The notes beneath the pieces are model-generated. The model was not told the origin of the DNA, did not search any database, and was given only the letters and a program-made list of their open reading frames with translations. A DNA stretch of 64,000 nucleotides from Sphingobacteriales bacterium (GTDB lineage Bacteria > Bacteroidota > Bacteroidia > Chitinophagales > CAIOSU01): NCBI GenBank assembly GCA_027486795.1, contig JAIXOI010000023.1:124001-188000 (forward strand), in the 5' to 3' direction. The translations under genes and the position numbers were made by a program. Positions 42,237-52,178 of this stretch are shown here, one piece after another; positions within the stretch are counted from its first letter, which is position 1, and the number at the start of each line of letters is the position of its first letter.

Positions 42237-44918
42237 ATGTCCATTGCTCCTCTTAAACTTAGTGGCCTTGAGCCTTTAGTAGTATTCCCGGGTTCCAATT
42301 TTGTGAACGTGGGCGAGCGTACCAATGTAACCGGTTCAAAAAAATTCCTGCGCTTAATAAAAGAAGGGAAGTTTGATGAAGCCCTCTCCGTTGCCCGCGA
42401 CCAAGTAGAAGGTGGCGCACAGGTATTGGACGTTAACATGGACGAAGGCATGTTGGACGGCGTGGCTACCATGACCCGTTTCTTGAACTTATTGGCCAGC
42501 GAGCCCGACATTAGCCGTATACCAGTAATGATTGACAGCAGTAAATGGGAGATTATTGAAGCGGGGCTTAAATGTGTTCAAGGTAAGAGCATTGTAAACT
42601 CCATCAGCCTGAAAGAGGGCGAGGAGCCGTTTATTAAATACGCTAAACTCATTAAGCGCTATGGCGCCGCCACAGTAGTAATGGCATTTGACGAGCAAGG
42701 CCAAGCGGATACTTACGAGCGCCGCATAGAAATCTGTAAAAAGAGCTATGATATATTGGTGAATGTGGTGAAATTCCCACCGCAGGACATCATTTTCGAT
42801 CCGAATATTTTCCCTGTGGCTACGGGCATCGAAGAGCATAACAACTACGCTGTCGATTTCTTTAAAGCCACCCGTTGGATACGCGAAAACTTACCCGGCG
42901 CCCACGTGAGTGGCGGTGTTAGCAACGTATCGTTCAGTTTCCGCGGCAATGATACCGTGCGCGAGGCAATGCACTCGGCATTTTTGTACCATGCTATCAA
43001 AGAGGGTATGGATATGGGCATTGTAAACCCGACCATGTTGGCCGTGTACGATGATATACCTAAAGATTTACTAGAGCGTGTAGAGGATGTGCTATTGAAT
43101 CGCCGTCCCGACTCCACAGAGCGGCTGCTAGATTTTGCAGAGAGCTTTAAAGGCGATAAGAGTATAGGCAAAGAGAAAGACCTAGAGTGGCGTAAGGGCG
43201 ATGTGCAAGAGCGCATTACCCACGCGCTTGTAAAGGGCATGGCCGACTACATTGAAGAGGATACCGAAGAGGCTCGCTTGATGTACGACCACCCGATAAA
43301 AGTAATTGAAGGCCCACTTATGAAGGGCATGAACGTAGTGGGCGACTTGTTTGGCGAAGGAAAAATGTTCTTGCCGCAGGTGGTAAAGTCGGCACGGGTA
43401 ATGAAGAAGGCCGTGGCGCACTTGCTGCCTTACATCGAAGCCCTAAAACAAGAAGGCGACCGCAGCAATGCCGGTAAGGTACTAATGGCAACCGTAAAAG
43501 GCGATGTACACGACATTGGTAAAAACATTGTGGGCGTGGTGCTTGGTTGTAACAACTACGAAGTGATTGACCTAGGCGTAATGGTACCTGCCGAAAAAAT
43601 ATTGGCAGCAGCCCGCGAGCACAATGTGGACATTATTGGGTTAAGCGGATTGATTACTCCATCGTTAGATGAGATGGTTCACTTAGCTAAAGAGCTTCAG
43701 CGGGGCGGTTTTAAGCAGCCCCTGCTGATTGGTGGCGCCACCACCAGTAAAATGCACACGGCTGTTAAAATAGAAGCCTCTTATACAAACGCCCCCGTGG
43801 TGCATGTATTGGACGCCAGCCGCTCGGTAACGGTGGTAGAAAGTTTGCTTGGCGATAAACGCCCCGATTTTGAGGCTGCCATTCGCGAAGAGTATGAAAT
43901 GATGCGCGAGCGCCACCGCAGCAGCCAAAGCCATAAAGAATATCTGCCGATACAAGAGGCCCGTGCCAACCACGTGCCGATTGACTGGAATACCACTACC
44001 CCTACCAAGCCTAGTTTCTTAGGCTTGAAGGAGTTTAATGATTACCCGCTAGATGAGTTGGCACGGTATATTGATTGGACTCCGTTCTTTCAGACGTGGG
44101 AGATGGCTGGCCGATTCCCTGCTATATTAACAGATCACGTAGTGGGCGTGGAGGCTACCAAGCTATACAATGATGCTAAAGTGATGTTGCAGCAAATCGT
44201 CGATAAGAAGATGCTTCGAGCCAACGGCGTTATCGGCTTTTGGCCAGCTAACAGCGAAGGCGACGACATCCAGCTCTTTAGTGATGATACCCGCAGCCAA
44301 TCCTTCGTTACCCTGCACCATTTGCGCCAACAAAACCGTAAGGCAGCTGGTCAGCCAAACCTTTGCCTGAGTGATTACATTGCGCCCGTGGAAGTAGGCG
44401 TGAAGGATTATCTCGGTGGGTTTGCTGTAACCGCTGGACTAGGCATGGAGCCTTGGCTGGAGCAATATGCCAAAGACCACGACGACTATAGCAGCATTAT
44501 GCTCAAAGCCCTTGCCGACCGCCTTGCCGAGGCCTTTGCCGAGCGCTTGCACGAGCGCGTGCGCAAAGAGTTCTGGGGCTATGTGCCACAGGAGGAACTA
44601 GGCGGCGAAGACCTGATAAACGAGAAATACCAAGGCATACGCCCGGCACCGGGCTACCCTGCCTGCCCCGACCATACAGAGAAAGCAGAGCTATTCAGCT
44701 TGCTAGATGCCACCAACAAAGCTGGTATAATCCTTACCGAAAGCTATGCCATGATGCCCGCAGCGGCAGTAAGCGGATGGTATTTCAGTCATCCGCAAAG
44801 CAAATACTTCGGCGTGGGCAAAGTAACCAAAGACCAAGTAACCGACTACGCCCGCCGCAAAGGCATGGAGCTGGAGGTTATGGAAAGGTGGTTGGCGCCG
44901 GTGTTGAGTTATGATTGA
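42237..44918 (+). CDS. metH: Methionine synthase, folate-, cobalamin- and activation-domain part
   Basis: An 893-residue chain holding the rest of MetH: the pterin-binding domain (about 18-290; [28 protein letters not shown]), the cobalamin cap and binding domain (about 310-560; [20 protein letters not shown] with the His that ligates cobalt, then [13 protein letters not shown] and GGATTSK), and the activation domain that binds SAM (about 610-885; [31 protein letters not shown]). Together with the preceding gene it methylates homocysteine using methyltetrahydrofolate and B12. Confidence 0.96.
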   Translation: MSIAPLKLSGLEPLVVFPGSNFVNVGERTNVTGSKKFLRLIKEGKFDEALSVARDQVEGGAQVLDVNMDEGMLDGVATMTRFLNLLASEPDISRIPVMIDSSKWEIIEAGLKCVQGKSIVNSISLKEGEEPFIKYAKLIKRYGAATVVMAFDEQGQADTYERRIEICKKSYDILVNVVKFPPQDIIFDPNIFPVATGIEEHNNYAVDFFKATRWIRENLPGAHVSGGVSNVSFSFRGNDTVREAMHSAFLYHAIKEGMDMGIVNPTMLAVYDDIPKDLLERVEDVLLNRRPDSTERLLDFAESFKGDKSIGKEKDLEWRKGDVQERITHALVKGMADYIEEDTEEARLMYDHPIKVIEGPLMKGMNVVGDLFGEGKMFLPQVVKSARVMKKAVAHLLPYIEALKQEGDRSNAGKVLMATVKGDVHDIGKNIVGVVLGCNNYEVIDLGVMVPAEKILAAAREHNVDIIGLSGLITPSLDEMVHLAKELQRGGFKQPLLIGGATTSKMHTAVKIEASYTNAPVVHVLDASRSVTVVESLLGDKRPDFEAAIREEYEMMRERHRSSQSHKEYLPIQEARANHVPIDWNTTTPTKPSFLGLKEFNDYPLDELARYIDWTPFFQTWEMAGRFPAILTDHVVGVEATKLYNDAKVMLQQIVDKKMLRANGVIGFWPANSEGDDIQLFSDDTRSQSFVTLHHLRQQNRKAAGQPNLCLSDYIAPVEVGVKDYLGGFAVTAGLGMEPWLEQYAKDHDDYSSIMLKALADRLAEAFAERLHERVRKEFWGYVPQEELGGEDLINEKYQGIRPAPGYPACPDHTEKAELFSLLDATNKAGIILTESYAMMPAAAVSGWYFSHPQSKYFGVGKVTKDQVTDYARRKGMELEVMERWLAPVLSYD

Positions 44919-44965
44919 TTTTTAGTTACCAAATAAACATAGCTTCCTGAAAAAGTGAGAGATGT

Positions 44966-45274
44966 ATGTTGATTGCATTATTATTCAGTTGGCTTATTGC
45001 GATGCCTAATAGTCTTTCTATTGATGGGCACTTTGTTGATAGCACGGGACAAGGCATTCCATTTTTAAACATCGATATTAAAGGTCCAAGCTATGAGATG
45101 CAGGGGTTATCCGATTTTGATGGCTATTCAACGATTTATGTGCACAAAGCCAAATTAGGCGATACCTGCTATCTTACCTTCTCAGCACTAGGGTACTTTA
45201 CCCAGCACGATATAATTGTGCTACAGCAATACAACGACAAAAAGTATGTATTGAAAGCGGGAGGTGAGAAATGA
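44966..45274 (+). CDS. Small secreted protein with carboxypeptidase-regulatory-like fold
   Basis: A 102-residue protein with an N-terminal hydrophobic segment (LIALLFSWLIAMP) and a single beta-sandwich domain: IDGHFVDSTGQGIPFLNIDI, GLSDFDGYSTIYV, LTFSALGYFTQHDIIVL. This is the pattern of the peptidase-associated domain found at the N-terminus of Bacteroidota TonB receptors, here standing alone. It may be a real small protein or a relic; no receptor follows. Confidence 0.55.
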   Translation: MLIALLFSWLIAMPNSLSIDGHFVDSTGQGIPFLNIDIKGPSYEMQGLSDFDGYSTIYVHKAKLGDTCYLTFSALGYFTQHDIIVLQQYNDKKYVLKAGGEK

Positions 45275-45410
45275 GTTATAGCCAGTTTTACATCAGCCAA
45301 CGATAGGCGTAAAACTGTAAAGAATAACGAATATAGCGCAGGCTAAGCCTTTAACTGGCTTCAGCTCTACATAGCCCACAAAAACATCTAAAAACCATAT
45401 ATTTACGCCT

Positions 45411-46556
45411 ATGAAAAAAGCTATTTTGGTTCGTTCTGGGCTGATTGCGTTGTTGCTATTAGCCTTTGTTGCGCTGCGCAACTATATATACCAATATACT
45501 TTTGAAATTTTCTATGCTGACGGCACCGTTGATGCAGAGGTAAACCATAAGATTACCAACCGCTTACTAATGATAATTGCTGATGGATTGCTGCTTAGCG
45601 TTATTTTAGCGCTGGTGGCGATACGCAACCAAATCAAGCCCGTAATTAAGAATTTGTCCTTGATGGTTTACGTTATAGCGCTGTCGGTTTTAGTGCTAGA
45701 GGGTTCGTTTATGTACGTAAAAAAGAGCCACGGGGTTGGAGAGCCGTTTGCCAGCAAACTTTGGTTTCATACTTATTGGAATCCTGTTAACTCTTTCACT
45801 TTTCGAGATAAGGAATGGAATCGTGAAGCACTGACATCTAAGCCCACTATATTGTTTTTGGGAGATAGCTTTACAGCTGGTGATGGCATCCAAAAGGTGA
45901 GCGATAGATACTCTGATATTGTGGCTTCGCAGCGCCCAGCATATGAAGTGGTTAACTTAGGCATTCGAGGTGCCGACCCCCTTATTGAGGCTCAAGGATT
46001 GGCTAAGTTTAGCAACCAGCATCCAGTTTTACCTCATACAATTGTTTGGCAATATTATGGCAATGATGTGGATTTGACCGCTTATGATGAAGGACTTCAA
46101 ACTGGACAGCTTAAATTTAATATCGTGCAGGAATATGCGGCCCAGCATTTTAAGGCTAAATCCTTCTTATTGGATTATGTTTACTGGAGCGCATTCCACC
46201 CCAAACAAGATATCTACACAGACTTTCTAAAAAATGCCTATACTAACGATAAAGTGGTGCAAATGCATTTAGCACCAATGATAGAAATATTAAATTCCTT
46301 CAAGCAGAACAACATAAGAGCAGTAGTGGTAATATTACCATTCCTGCAAGACATTCCATTAGCACGCCAACTATATGTTACCAAGTTATGTAGTTTATTA
46401 AAAAGTTTGGAGATAGAGTATATTGACCTGTCAACAGCCATTGAAAAGCTCCCCATTTCTGATAGGATAGTAAACGTGACCAACCCCCACCCAAGTGTTG
46501 AGGTAAATAAGCTAACCGCAGATGCCCTTTTAAAGCTAATTCCGGAAGGGAATTGA
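45411..46556 (+). CDS. Membrane-anchored SGNH/GDSL-type hydrolase
   Basis: A 381-residue protein with three hydrophobic segments in the first 100 residues (about 8-23, 52-71, 84-100) and an extracytoplasmic SGNH domain: GDSFTAGDG (Ser153, block I), the WQYYGNDVD Asn (block III) and NPHPSVEVN (block V His). It lacks a clear block II Gly in a standard spacing. Such proteins are often acyl or acetyl esterases acting on cell-wall glycans; the substrate is unknown. Confidence 0.7.
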   Translation: MKKAILVRSGLIALLLLAFVALRNYIYQYTFEIFYADGTVDAEVNHKITNRLLMIIADGLLLSVILALVAIRNQIKPVIKNLSLMVYVIALSVLVLEGSFMYVKKSHGVGEPFASKLWFHTYWNPVNSFTFRDKEWNREALTSKPTILFLGDSFTAGDGIQKVSDRYSDIVASQRPAYEVVNLGIRGADPLIEAQGLAKFSNQHPVLPHTIVWQYYGNDVDLTAYDEGLQTGQLKFNIVQEYAAQHFKAKSFLLDYVYWSAFHPKQDIYTDFLKNAYTNDKVVQMHLAPMIEILNSFKQNNIRAVVVILPFLQDIPLARQLYVTKLCSLLKSLEIEYIDLSTAIEKLPISDRIVNVTNPHPSVEVNKLTADALLKLIPEGN

Positions 46557-46730
46557 ATAGTGAAAATGAGCAATTCAAAACATGTACAATTATTTTATTT
46601 TCATTTGAACCTACTTACCCCATTTTTGGTTTGTGATATATACCGATTGGTATTATTTAGAAGAATATTTTTCCCTTTTTTTAGTCGAATTTAAAAAGTA
46701 GATTGTATTAAAATTAAAAACAAATATACC

Positions 46731-48008
46731 ATGCTTACCACCCAACACGCCCGCCGAGTAGCTATTATTGGCTACAACCGCATCCCTTTTGCGAGGCAAA
46801 ATACTGCTTACACTATGGCTAGTAACCAAGATATGATGACTGCGGCCCTTAACGGACTGATTGACCGTTATAAGTTAAGCGGTATGCTTTTGGGCGAAGT
46901 AGCAGGCGGAGCGGTTATAAAAAGTAGCCTAGACTTAAATCTGATACGCGAATGCGTGCTGAGTACCTCGTTAAACCCTGCCACACCTGCTTGCGACATA
47001 CAACAGGCATGCGATACGGGTATGGAGGCGGCGGTATATATTGCCAACAAAATAGCCCTTGGCCAAATTGATGTGGGTATTGCGGGTGGTGTTGATTCTA
47101 CTAGTAATGTACCTATTTTAATGAGCGCTAGCCTTACAAAAAAGCTATTAGCTGTGCGTCGGGCCAAAACCACTGGGGCTCGCCTTAAAACCATACTAAG
47201 CATACGCCCCAGCGACTTTGCACCCAACCCGCCAGAGAACAATGAGCCGCGCACAGGGCTATCTATGGGTGGGCATACGGAGTTTACTACTAAATACTAC
47301 AAAATTCCTCGCCAGGAGCAAGACCAGTTTGCATATGAAAGCCATAAAAAGTTAGCACAAGCTTACGCCGAGGGTTTTTTGGATGATATGCTTACACCAT
47401 TCAATGGTTTGGCAAAGGACAACATCCTTCGCGCTGATTCTACCATCGAAAAACTATCGACCCTTAAGCCCGCATTCGATAAAGAAGGCGGTACGCTTAC
47501 TGCTGGCAATTCATCGCCCCTTACCGATGGTGCATCGTGCATATTGTTAGCTAGCGAAGATTGGGCTAAAGCAAATAACTTACCCGTAATTGCATACCTT
47601 TCGTTTGCCGAACTTGCTGCAATAGAATATGTAAAGGACAAGCACAATTTACTTTTGGCACCCATAAATGCCGCAAGCAGAATGCTTAAAAAAGCCGGTA
47701 TAACCTTACAAGATTTTGATTTTTACGAAATACACGAAGCATTTGCTGGTCAGGTTTTGGCTACCCTCAAAATTTGGGAAAGCCCAGAACTGAGCAAAGC
47801 TTTCGGACAAGAAGCGCTTGGAGCTATTGACCGAAGCAAATTGAACGTAAAAGGTAGTAGCCTTGCCGCAGGGCATCCTTTTGCTGCTACTGGTGGTAGG
47901 GTTTTAGCTACTGCCGCTAAACTGCTCAACCAAAAAGGCTCGGGCAGGGCATTTGTTTCGGTTTGCGCGGCCGGTGGGCAAGGGCTTACGGCTATTTTAG
48001 AGAAATAA
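46731..48008 (+). CDS. Thiolase (acetyl-CoA C-acyltransferase, FadI/FadA type)
   Basis: A 425-residue thiolase. It has the acylated Cys94 in QQACDTGMEAA, GVDSTSNVP, the EIHEAFAGQV segment, SSLAAGHPFAATGGR with the catalytic His, and CAAGGQG with the second Cys. Size and the extended loop (TTGARLKTILSIRPSDFAP) fit the FadI-like group of fatty acid beta-oxidation. No fadJ partner is next to it. Transcription converges with the MbnP-like gene at a symmetrical terminator. Confidence 0.9.
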   Translation: MLTTQHARRVAIIGYNRIPFARQNTAYTMASNQDMMTAALNGLIDRYKLSGMLLGEVAGGAVIKSSLDLNLIRECVLSTSLNPATPACDIQQACDTGMEAAVYIANKIALGQIDVGIAGGVDSTSNVPILMSASLTKKLLAVRRAKTTGARLKTILSIRPSDFAPNPPENNEPRTGLSMGGHTEFTTKYYKIPRQEQDQFAYESHKKLAQAYAEGFLDDMLTPFNGLAKDNILRADSTIEKLSTLKPAFDKEGGTLTAGNSSPLTDGASCILLASEDWAKANNLPVIAYLSFAELAAIEYVKDKHNLLLAPINAASRMLKKAGITLQDFDFYEIHEAFAGQVLATLKIWESPELSKAFGQEALGAIDRSKLNVKGSSLAAGHPFAATGGRVLATAAKLLNQKGSGRAFVSVCAAGGQGLTAILEK

Positions 48009-48031
48009 ACTTCCTACGCATATAAAAGCAA

Positions 48032-48066
48032 AGGCACCTTGTAATTAAACAAGGTGCCTTCGCTTT
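48032..48066. terminator. Terminator between convergent genes
   Basis: A perfect 12-bp stem (AAGGCACCTTGT at 48032-48043 with 48050-48061) around AATTAA, with T-rich sequence beyond a short CG break. It lies 23 bases after the thiolase stop and before the convergent gene end. Confidence 0.8.
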
Positions 48067-48081
48067 TTAAATCAATCAGAA

Positions 48082-49077
48082 CTACTGCACCACCAATTGT
48101 TTTATGGAAGTGGTCTTATCATAAGTTTTAATAAAATAAACGCCAGCGCTAGGAAACTGCGACCTGTTGATGGTGGTTTTACCATTTTCTAGCTCTTGTG
48201 TAAAAAGCAGTTTGCCACTAACGTCATATGCTTCAATTTGCTTAGCACCCATCGATGAGGTAACAATTGTTGAATTAGTTAAAGGGTTTGGAAACAGACT
48301 GATGGCCTCTCCTTTGCCCAATTCGGTAACAGATGTAAGCCTATCTACAACATAAGAATCAACCAGCCACGATGCTTGCAAATTTGCAACCAACTCGCGA
48401 GCCAAAGGAACATTGTCCAGGGTGTGAGTTACAACATCATTAGCATTACGCACATCAAAACTGTCTATTGCCAATGCTAGCAACAAGCTAATGCTTACAT
48501 TTAAGCTTTCAGTTGAATCGGTCACGTTTTCTAATAAGTTGGCCGTAACATTGGCTTTATAATTATCGCCTCCCAAATGATATTCAAACGGAACCGTAAA
48601 ACCAGCAGATTGGTCGGCAGAGGTATCAATAGTACCCTCTATCCGCGCAAAAATATAACCAGAGTTCCACGACCAATGCATTGAAGGTACTTGTAACGCC
48701 AGCGGATGACCGGTTGCATATACAGTTGGGTCAGCATGGTTGGTTGCACTATCAACACCAATGGTGTAAGTTATGGATTGATAGTCGCCAACAGGTAATT
48801 GCCCTAGCGAAATGTTGGGTGTATTGGCAGTAATGCGCAGCACTGTATCAATGCTAACCGAACCATTGCTTGTTTGCAACTGGATGTTGCTTAAATAATA
48901 GCCAGCATAGTCGAATTTTATAGTTGCTCCATCAGCATTCAAATGTTCCGATGTACCAAAAGTAACAGGGTTGTTGGCTGTAAACAGATAATCAAAAGAT
49001 AAAACCAACTGCCTGCTGCCTTGCGCGTTAAGGCCAATAGTGGTTAGTAAGGCAAGGGTAAAAAAATAAAATTTCAT
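48082..49077 (-). CDS. MbnP-like secreted protein with type IX sorting domain
   Basis: A 331-residue exported protein. Signal peptide to about 19, then an MbnP-like domain (about 23-220): LVLSFDYLF, DYAGYYLSNIQL, and the diagnostic PSMHWSWNSGYIFARIEG (131-148). MbnP proteins are periplasmic or surface metal-related proteins first found in methanobactin operons; a copper or heme site is suspected. The C-terminal 75 residues are a type A sorting domain (SLFPNPLTN, EAYDVSGKLLF, VYFIKTYDKTTSIKQLVV). No MbnH-type di-heme partner is adjacent, and no other mbn gene is present. Confidence 0.83.
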   Translation of the reverse strand: MKFYFFTLALLTTIGLNAQGSRQLVLSFDYLFTANNPVTFGTSEHLNADGATIKFDYAGYYLSNIQLQTSNGSVSIDTVLRITANTPNISLGQLPVGDYQSITYTIGVDSATNHADPTVYATGHPLALQVPSMHWSWNSGYIFARIEGTIDTSADQSAGFTVPFEYHLGGDNYKANVTANLLENVTDSTESLNVSISLLLALAIDSFDVRNANDVVTHTLDNVPLARELVANLQASWLVDSYVVDRLTSVTELGKGEAISLFPNPLTNSTIVTSSMGAKQIEAYDVSGKLLFTQELENGKTTINRSQFPSAGVYFIKTYDKTTSIKQLVVQ

Positions 49078-49206
49078 AATAACCTATTTGTTAAAAGATG
49101 TCTTAAAGCTGTTTGAAGTTGCACTGCTGCTAAAATTTAACATAACACAGCAAACAGGCTATCCCAACAACATAATGTCATTGAAACAAACATAGGAGCG
49201 TGTTGT

Positions 49207-50781
49207 TTAAAAACGGCTGCCTTTTTCAATATCGCCCAATTCTTCGCCCTCGCTATCCAAAAAGTGGAATTCGGTAAGGTGGTAATCATGGTTAGATGAT
49301 ACTGGTATAGGATTGAAAAAGCGCTTTAGCTCCGAGCTCCACTTCATACGCAAGGATGGGAAGCCCTTCTTTATATAAGCTTCCACATAAGGGTGGGTAG
49401 TAAGGCTAATGTCTTTGTGCTTGGCGGCCAAGTCAAACAGCTTCTGCTTAATATCGTCAACCAACAAAATGGTGGCTTCTACTTTGCCAGTTCCTTCGCA
49501 AGTAGGACATACCTCTTGGGTCACAATGTTCATTTCTGGGCGGGTACGCTCACGCGTAATCTGCATCAACCCAAATTTGCTAAGTGGCAAAATCGTATGC
49601 TTGGCCCTATCGTTGGCCATTTGCTCCTTCATGTACTGTGCCAAGTCCTTTTTATGCTCCGGGTTTTTCATGTCGATAAAATCGAGCACGATAATGCCAC
49701 CCAAATCGCGTAATCGCATTTGGCGGGCAATCTCCTTCGCTGCATCCATGTTCACCTTTAGGGCGGTAGTTTCTTGGTCGCTGCGGGTGCCTACTTTATG
49801 GCCACTGTTTATATCTATAACATGCAGGGCTTCAGTGTGCTCAATAACTAGGTAAGAGCCGCCCGGCATGGTCACGGTTTTGCCAAACAACGATTTTATC
49901 TGCTTGGTAATACCCGCATGATCGAATACCGGGGCCGAACCGCTGTAGTAACTTACAATATCTTGCTTATTGGGGGCTATTTTCTTTACATATTCCTCCA
50001 GCTCATCTTTCAGGGCCGAGTCGTTTACCACAATCTTATTGAACGTGTCATTTAATAAGTCGCGCATTATGGTATTGGTTTTCTTCAGCTCTCCATAAAT
50101 CTTCTGGGGGGCGTTGGCGCCTTTAAGGTTTATCTGTATCTGCTTCCATTTCTCCAACAAACTCTTTAGGTCGGCATCAATTTCCGCCACGCTTTTGTTT
50201 TGCGCCACGGTGCGCACTACAATACCGAAGTTTTTGGGTTTAATACTTTCAATAAGTATCTGCAAACGTTTTCGCTCCTCGTTTGAGCTTACCTTTTTAC
50301 TGATACCTACGCTATTGCCAAACGGCATCAAGATTAGGTAGCGGCCAGGTATGGCAATTTCGCTAGTAAGGCGCGGGCCTTTGGTTGATATGGGCTCTTT
50401 GAGTACTTGTACAAGTATAGGCTGGCGCTTATCAAGCACCTCGGGCATTTTTCCTGTTTTCAGTATTTCCTTCTCAAACTGCAGGTTGGTGAGCAGCGGG
50501 TCGGTGAGGTTGCCCGCTATGGCTGTTTGAGCAACCTTCATGGCCGTACGTATCTTCGGGCCAAGGTCGGTATAATGCAGGAAAGCATCCTTTTCGTAGC
50601 CAACATCTACAAATGCAGCATTTAGGCCAGCAACCAGTTTGGTTACCCTACCCAAATATATATCGCCAACTGTAAATTGCTTTCCGCTTTCTTCGTTGTA
50701 TAGCTCTACTAACTCCTTGTTTTCGAGCAAAGCGATGCTTACACCCTTCTGGGTGGCATTTACTATTAATTCCCTATTCAA
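49207..50781 (-). CDS. rng: Ribonuclease E/G family endoribonuclease
   Basis: A 524-residue enzyme of RNase G type. It has the S1 domain with VGDIYLGRVTKLVAGLNAAFV (about 38-110), the 5'-sensor/RNase H region, the catalytic DIKSG-type core (IDINSGHKVGT, IIVLDFIDMKN with metal-binding Asp residues), and the zinc-link CPTCEGTGK. It lacks the long C-terminal scaffold of RNase E. It matures rRNA and starts mRNA decay. The start is a TTG at 50781: an in-frame TAA lies five codons upstream with no ATG between. It lies downstream of HU, TPR and the 29-residue gene on the same strand. Confidence 0.94.
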   Translation of the reverse strand: MNRELIVNATQKGVSIALLENKELVELYNEESGKQFTVGDIYLGRVTKLVAGLNAAFVDVGYEKDAFLHYTDLGPKIRTAMKVAQTAIAGNLTDPLLTNLQFEKEILKTGKMPEVLDKRQPILVQVLKEPISTKGPRLTSEIAIPGRYLILMPFGNSVGISKKVSSNEERKRLQILIESIKPKNFGIVVRTVAQNKSVAEIDADLKSLLEKWKQIQINLKGANAPQKIYGELKKTNTIMRDLLNDTFNKIVVNDSALKDELEEYVKKIAPNKQDIVSYYSGSAPVFDHAGITKQIKSLFGKTVTMPGGSYLVIEHTEALHVIDINSGHKVGTRSDQETTALKVNMDAAKEIARQMRLRDLGGIIVLDFIDMKNPEHKKDLAQYMKEQMANDRAKHTILPLSKFGLMQITRERTRPEMNIVTQEVCPTCEGTGKVEATILLVDDIKQKLFDLAAKHKDISLTTHPYVEAYIKKGFPSLRMKWSSELKRFFNPIPVSSNHDYHLTEFHFLDSEGEELGDIEKGSRF

Positions 50782-50886
50782 TTCTGTTGCTTTTTAGCAT
50801 AACGGCAATATTACCGTAAATGCCTGACAGGGGGGAGAGACGGGATAAAAAGCGAATGAATTTCGAAAGAATACAGCAATTATAGC

Positions 50887-50916
50887 GTTGGGGCTTAACA
50901 AATGATAAGCCCCAAC
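50887..50916. terminator. Hairpin between the 29-residue gene and rng
   Basis: A perfect 11-bp stem (GTTGGGGCTTA at 50887-50897 with 50906-50916) closes an 8-base loop directly after the minus-strand 29-residue gene. There is no good T-run, so it may be a processing or stability hairpin that lowers rng expression relative to the upstream genes. Confidence 0.5.
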
Positions 50917-50923
50917 ATGCTAC

Positions 50924-51013
50924 TTATTTTTTCTTGTGACGATTCTTGCGCAAACGCTTTTTACGTTTGTGTGTAGCAATCTTATGTCTTTTTCTTTTCT
51001 TACCGCAAGGCAT
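50924..51013 (-). CDS. 29-residue highly basic AURKAIP1/COX24-like protein, probable ribosomal protein
   Basis: The minus-strand ATG at 51013 opens a 29-codon ORF beginning MPCGKKRKRHKIATHKRKKR and ending in a Lys-rich tail; 19 of 29 residues are Lys, Arg or His. It fits the tiny AURKAIP1/COX24-domain protein found throughout Bacteroidota between HU and rng, related to the mitochondrial ribosomal protein mS38. Its composition and small size suit a ribosome-bound peptide. It is below most ORF length cut-offs and easily missed. Stop TAA; gaps to neighbours are 19 and 142 bases. Confidence 0.85.
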   Translation of the reverse strand: MPCGKKRKRHKIATHKRKKRLRKNRHKKK

Positions 51014-51032
51014 AATACTAAAATTTTATTAA

Positions 51033-51875
51033 TTAAGAGTTCTTTATTTTTTCAATATAAGCATCAATATTGGCCTTAAATTCGGGGTCGGGTACCAATG
51101 TTTTTACCTTTTCCAAATATTCAATAGCTTTTGCTTTGTCACCTTTTCCGGCTTGTGCATCAGCCATCAATATATACGCCTCAATATTGTTACTGTCAGC
51201 ACTCAATACTGTGTTAAGCCTACTTATTGCTTTGTCAAACTGACCCGAAATAATGCCAAACCTACCCAAGTATAAATTTGCACTTACATGGGTAGAATCT
51301 TTCTCAACCACGCCAAGCAGCATCTGCACGCCTTGCATAGTTTGGGTTTGGTCTTCCATGTACGTTACGCCCAAGCGCACTTGATACTCCAAATTGGTAC
51401 TATCAAGTTCTATGGCTTTCACAAAACATATCCTTGCCTCTTCCAGTTCAAACGTTTGCACTGCTGGCTCTTCCTTAAGATTATAAAACAGACCCATAAA
51501 ATAGGTGCCAGTCTTATCCCATAAGTCAGCTTCATTTTTCATTAAAGCTATATCCTTTGAGTACATGGTCGCCATCAACTCCAATTTCTGCTGTTCACAT
51601 TCAGCTATTAATTGGTTCAATACCGTTAACTTTTCCTCCTCGCTGGCAGCTTTGGCTAAATTCTGTTCTAGGTTTTCTAAAACTTGCCTTTTTACCGGCT
51701 CTAGCTTTTGCAGCAACGTTTCTTTATAAAGCAGATAATCAAATTTTGACACGGTCTCCTCGGTAGGAGCTTCCTCCTTAACCTTGCCGTTGCCTTTAAA
51801 ATCGCCAAAAAAATAAATGGCTACCGTAACAGCGATAGTTGCAAGCAATAAACCAATTTTTCCAGCCGATGTCAA
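51033..51875 (-). CDS. Membrane-anchored TPR protein, in frame behind HU
   Basis: A 280-residue protein: a short N-terminus, one membrane helix (GLLLATIAVTVAIYFFG, about 8-24), a charged linker, a helical region, and three to four TPR units (ARICFVKAIELDSTNLEYQV, ANLYLGRFGIISGQFDKAIS, AYILMADAQAGKGDKAKAIE). The start is a TTG that follows the HU stop codon with no gap and in the same reading frame (TAA-TTG). No Met codon lies between that TTG and the end of the membrane helix. Translation therefore depends on re-initiation after HU or on stop read-through. Confidence 0.82.
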   Translation of the reverse strand: MTSAGKIGLLLATIAVTVAIYFFGDFKGNGKVKEEAPTEETVSKFDYLLYKETLLQKLEPVKRQVLENLEQNLAKAASEEEKLTVLNQLIAECEQQKLELMATMYSKDIALMKNEADLWDKTGTYFMGLFYNLKEEPAVQTFELEEARICFVKAIELDSTNLEYQVRLGVTYMEDQTQTMQGVQMLLGVVEKDSTHVSANLYLGRFGIISGQFDKAISRLNTVLSADSNNIEAYILMADAQAGKGDKAKAIEYLEKVKTLVPDPEFKANIDAYIEKIKNS

Positions 51876-52178
51876 TTATTGTTCTGCTTTAATTTCTTTA
51901 ACATTCTTCTTCACCACATCAGTAAACACTTTTGCAGGTTTAAATACCGGGATAAAGTGTTCTGGAATCTCAATCGCCACGTTCTTTTTAATGTTCCTGC
52001 CGATTTTCTTAGCCCTTTTCTTAATAACGAAGCTACCAAATCCACGGATATACACGTTCTCGCCACGTTTAAGCGATGTTTTAGTTTCTTTGAAGAATGC
52101 TTCAAGGGCTACCAATACATCAACTTTTGCAATTCCAGTTTTCTCAGAGATTTTAGTAATTAAATCCGCTTTGCGCAT
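51876..52178 (-). CDS. HU family DNA-binding protein
   Basis: A 100-residue nucleoid protein: MRKADLITKISEKTGIAKVD dimer helices, the ENVYIRGFGSFVIKKRA hinge and the DNA-binding arm GRNIKKNVAIEIPEHFIPVF, where a Pro of the intercalating tip is visible (IPEH). It bends and packages DNA. It heads the HU-TPR-29-residue-rng series on the minus strand. In other Bacteroidota this series lies next to mutY; here the two are 19 kb apart. Confidence 0.95.
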   Translation of the reverse strand: MRKADLITKISEKTGIAKVDVLVALEAFFKETKTSLKRGENVYIRGFGSFVIKKRAKKIGRNIKKNVAIEIPEHFIPVFKPAKVFTDVVKKNVKEIKAEQ

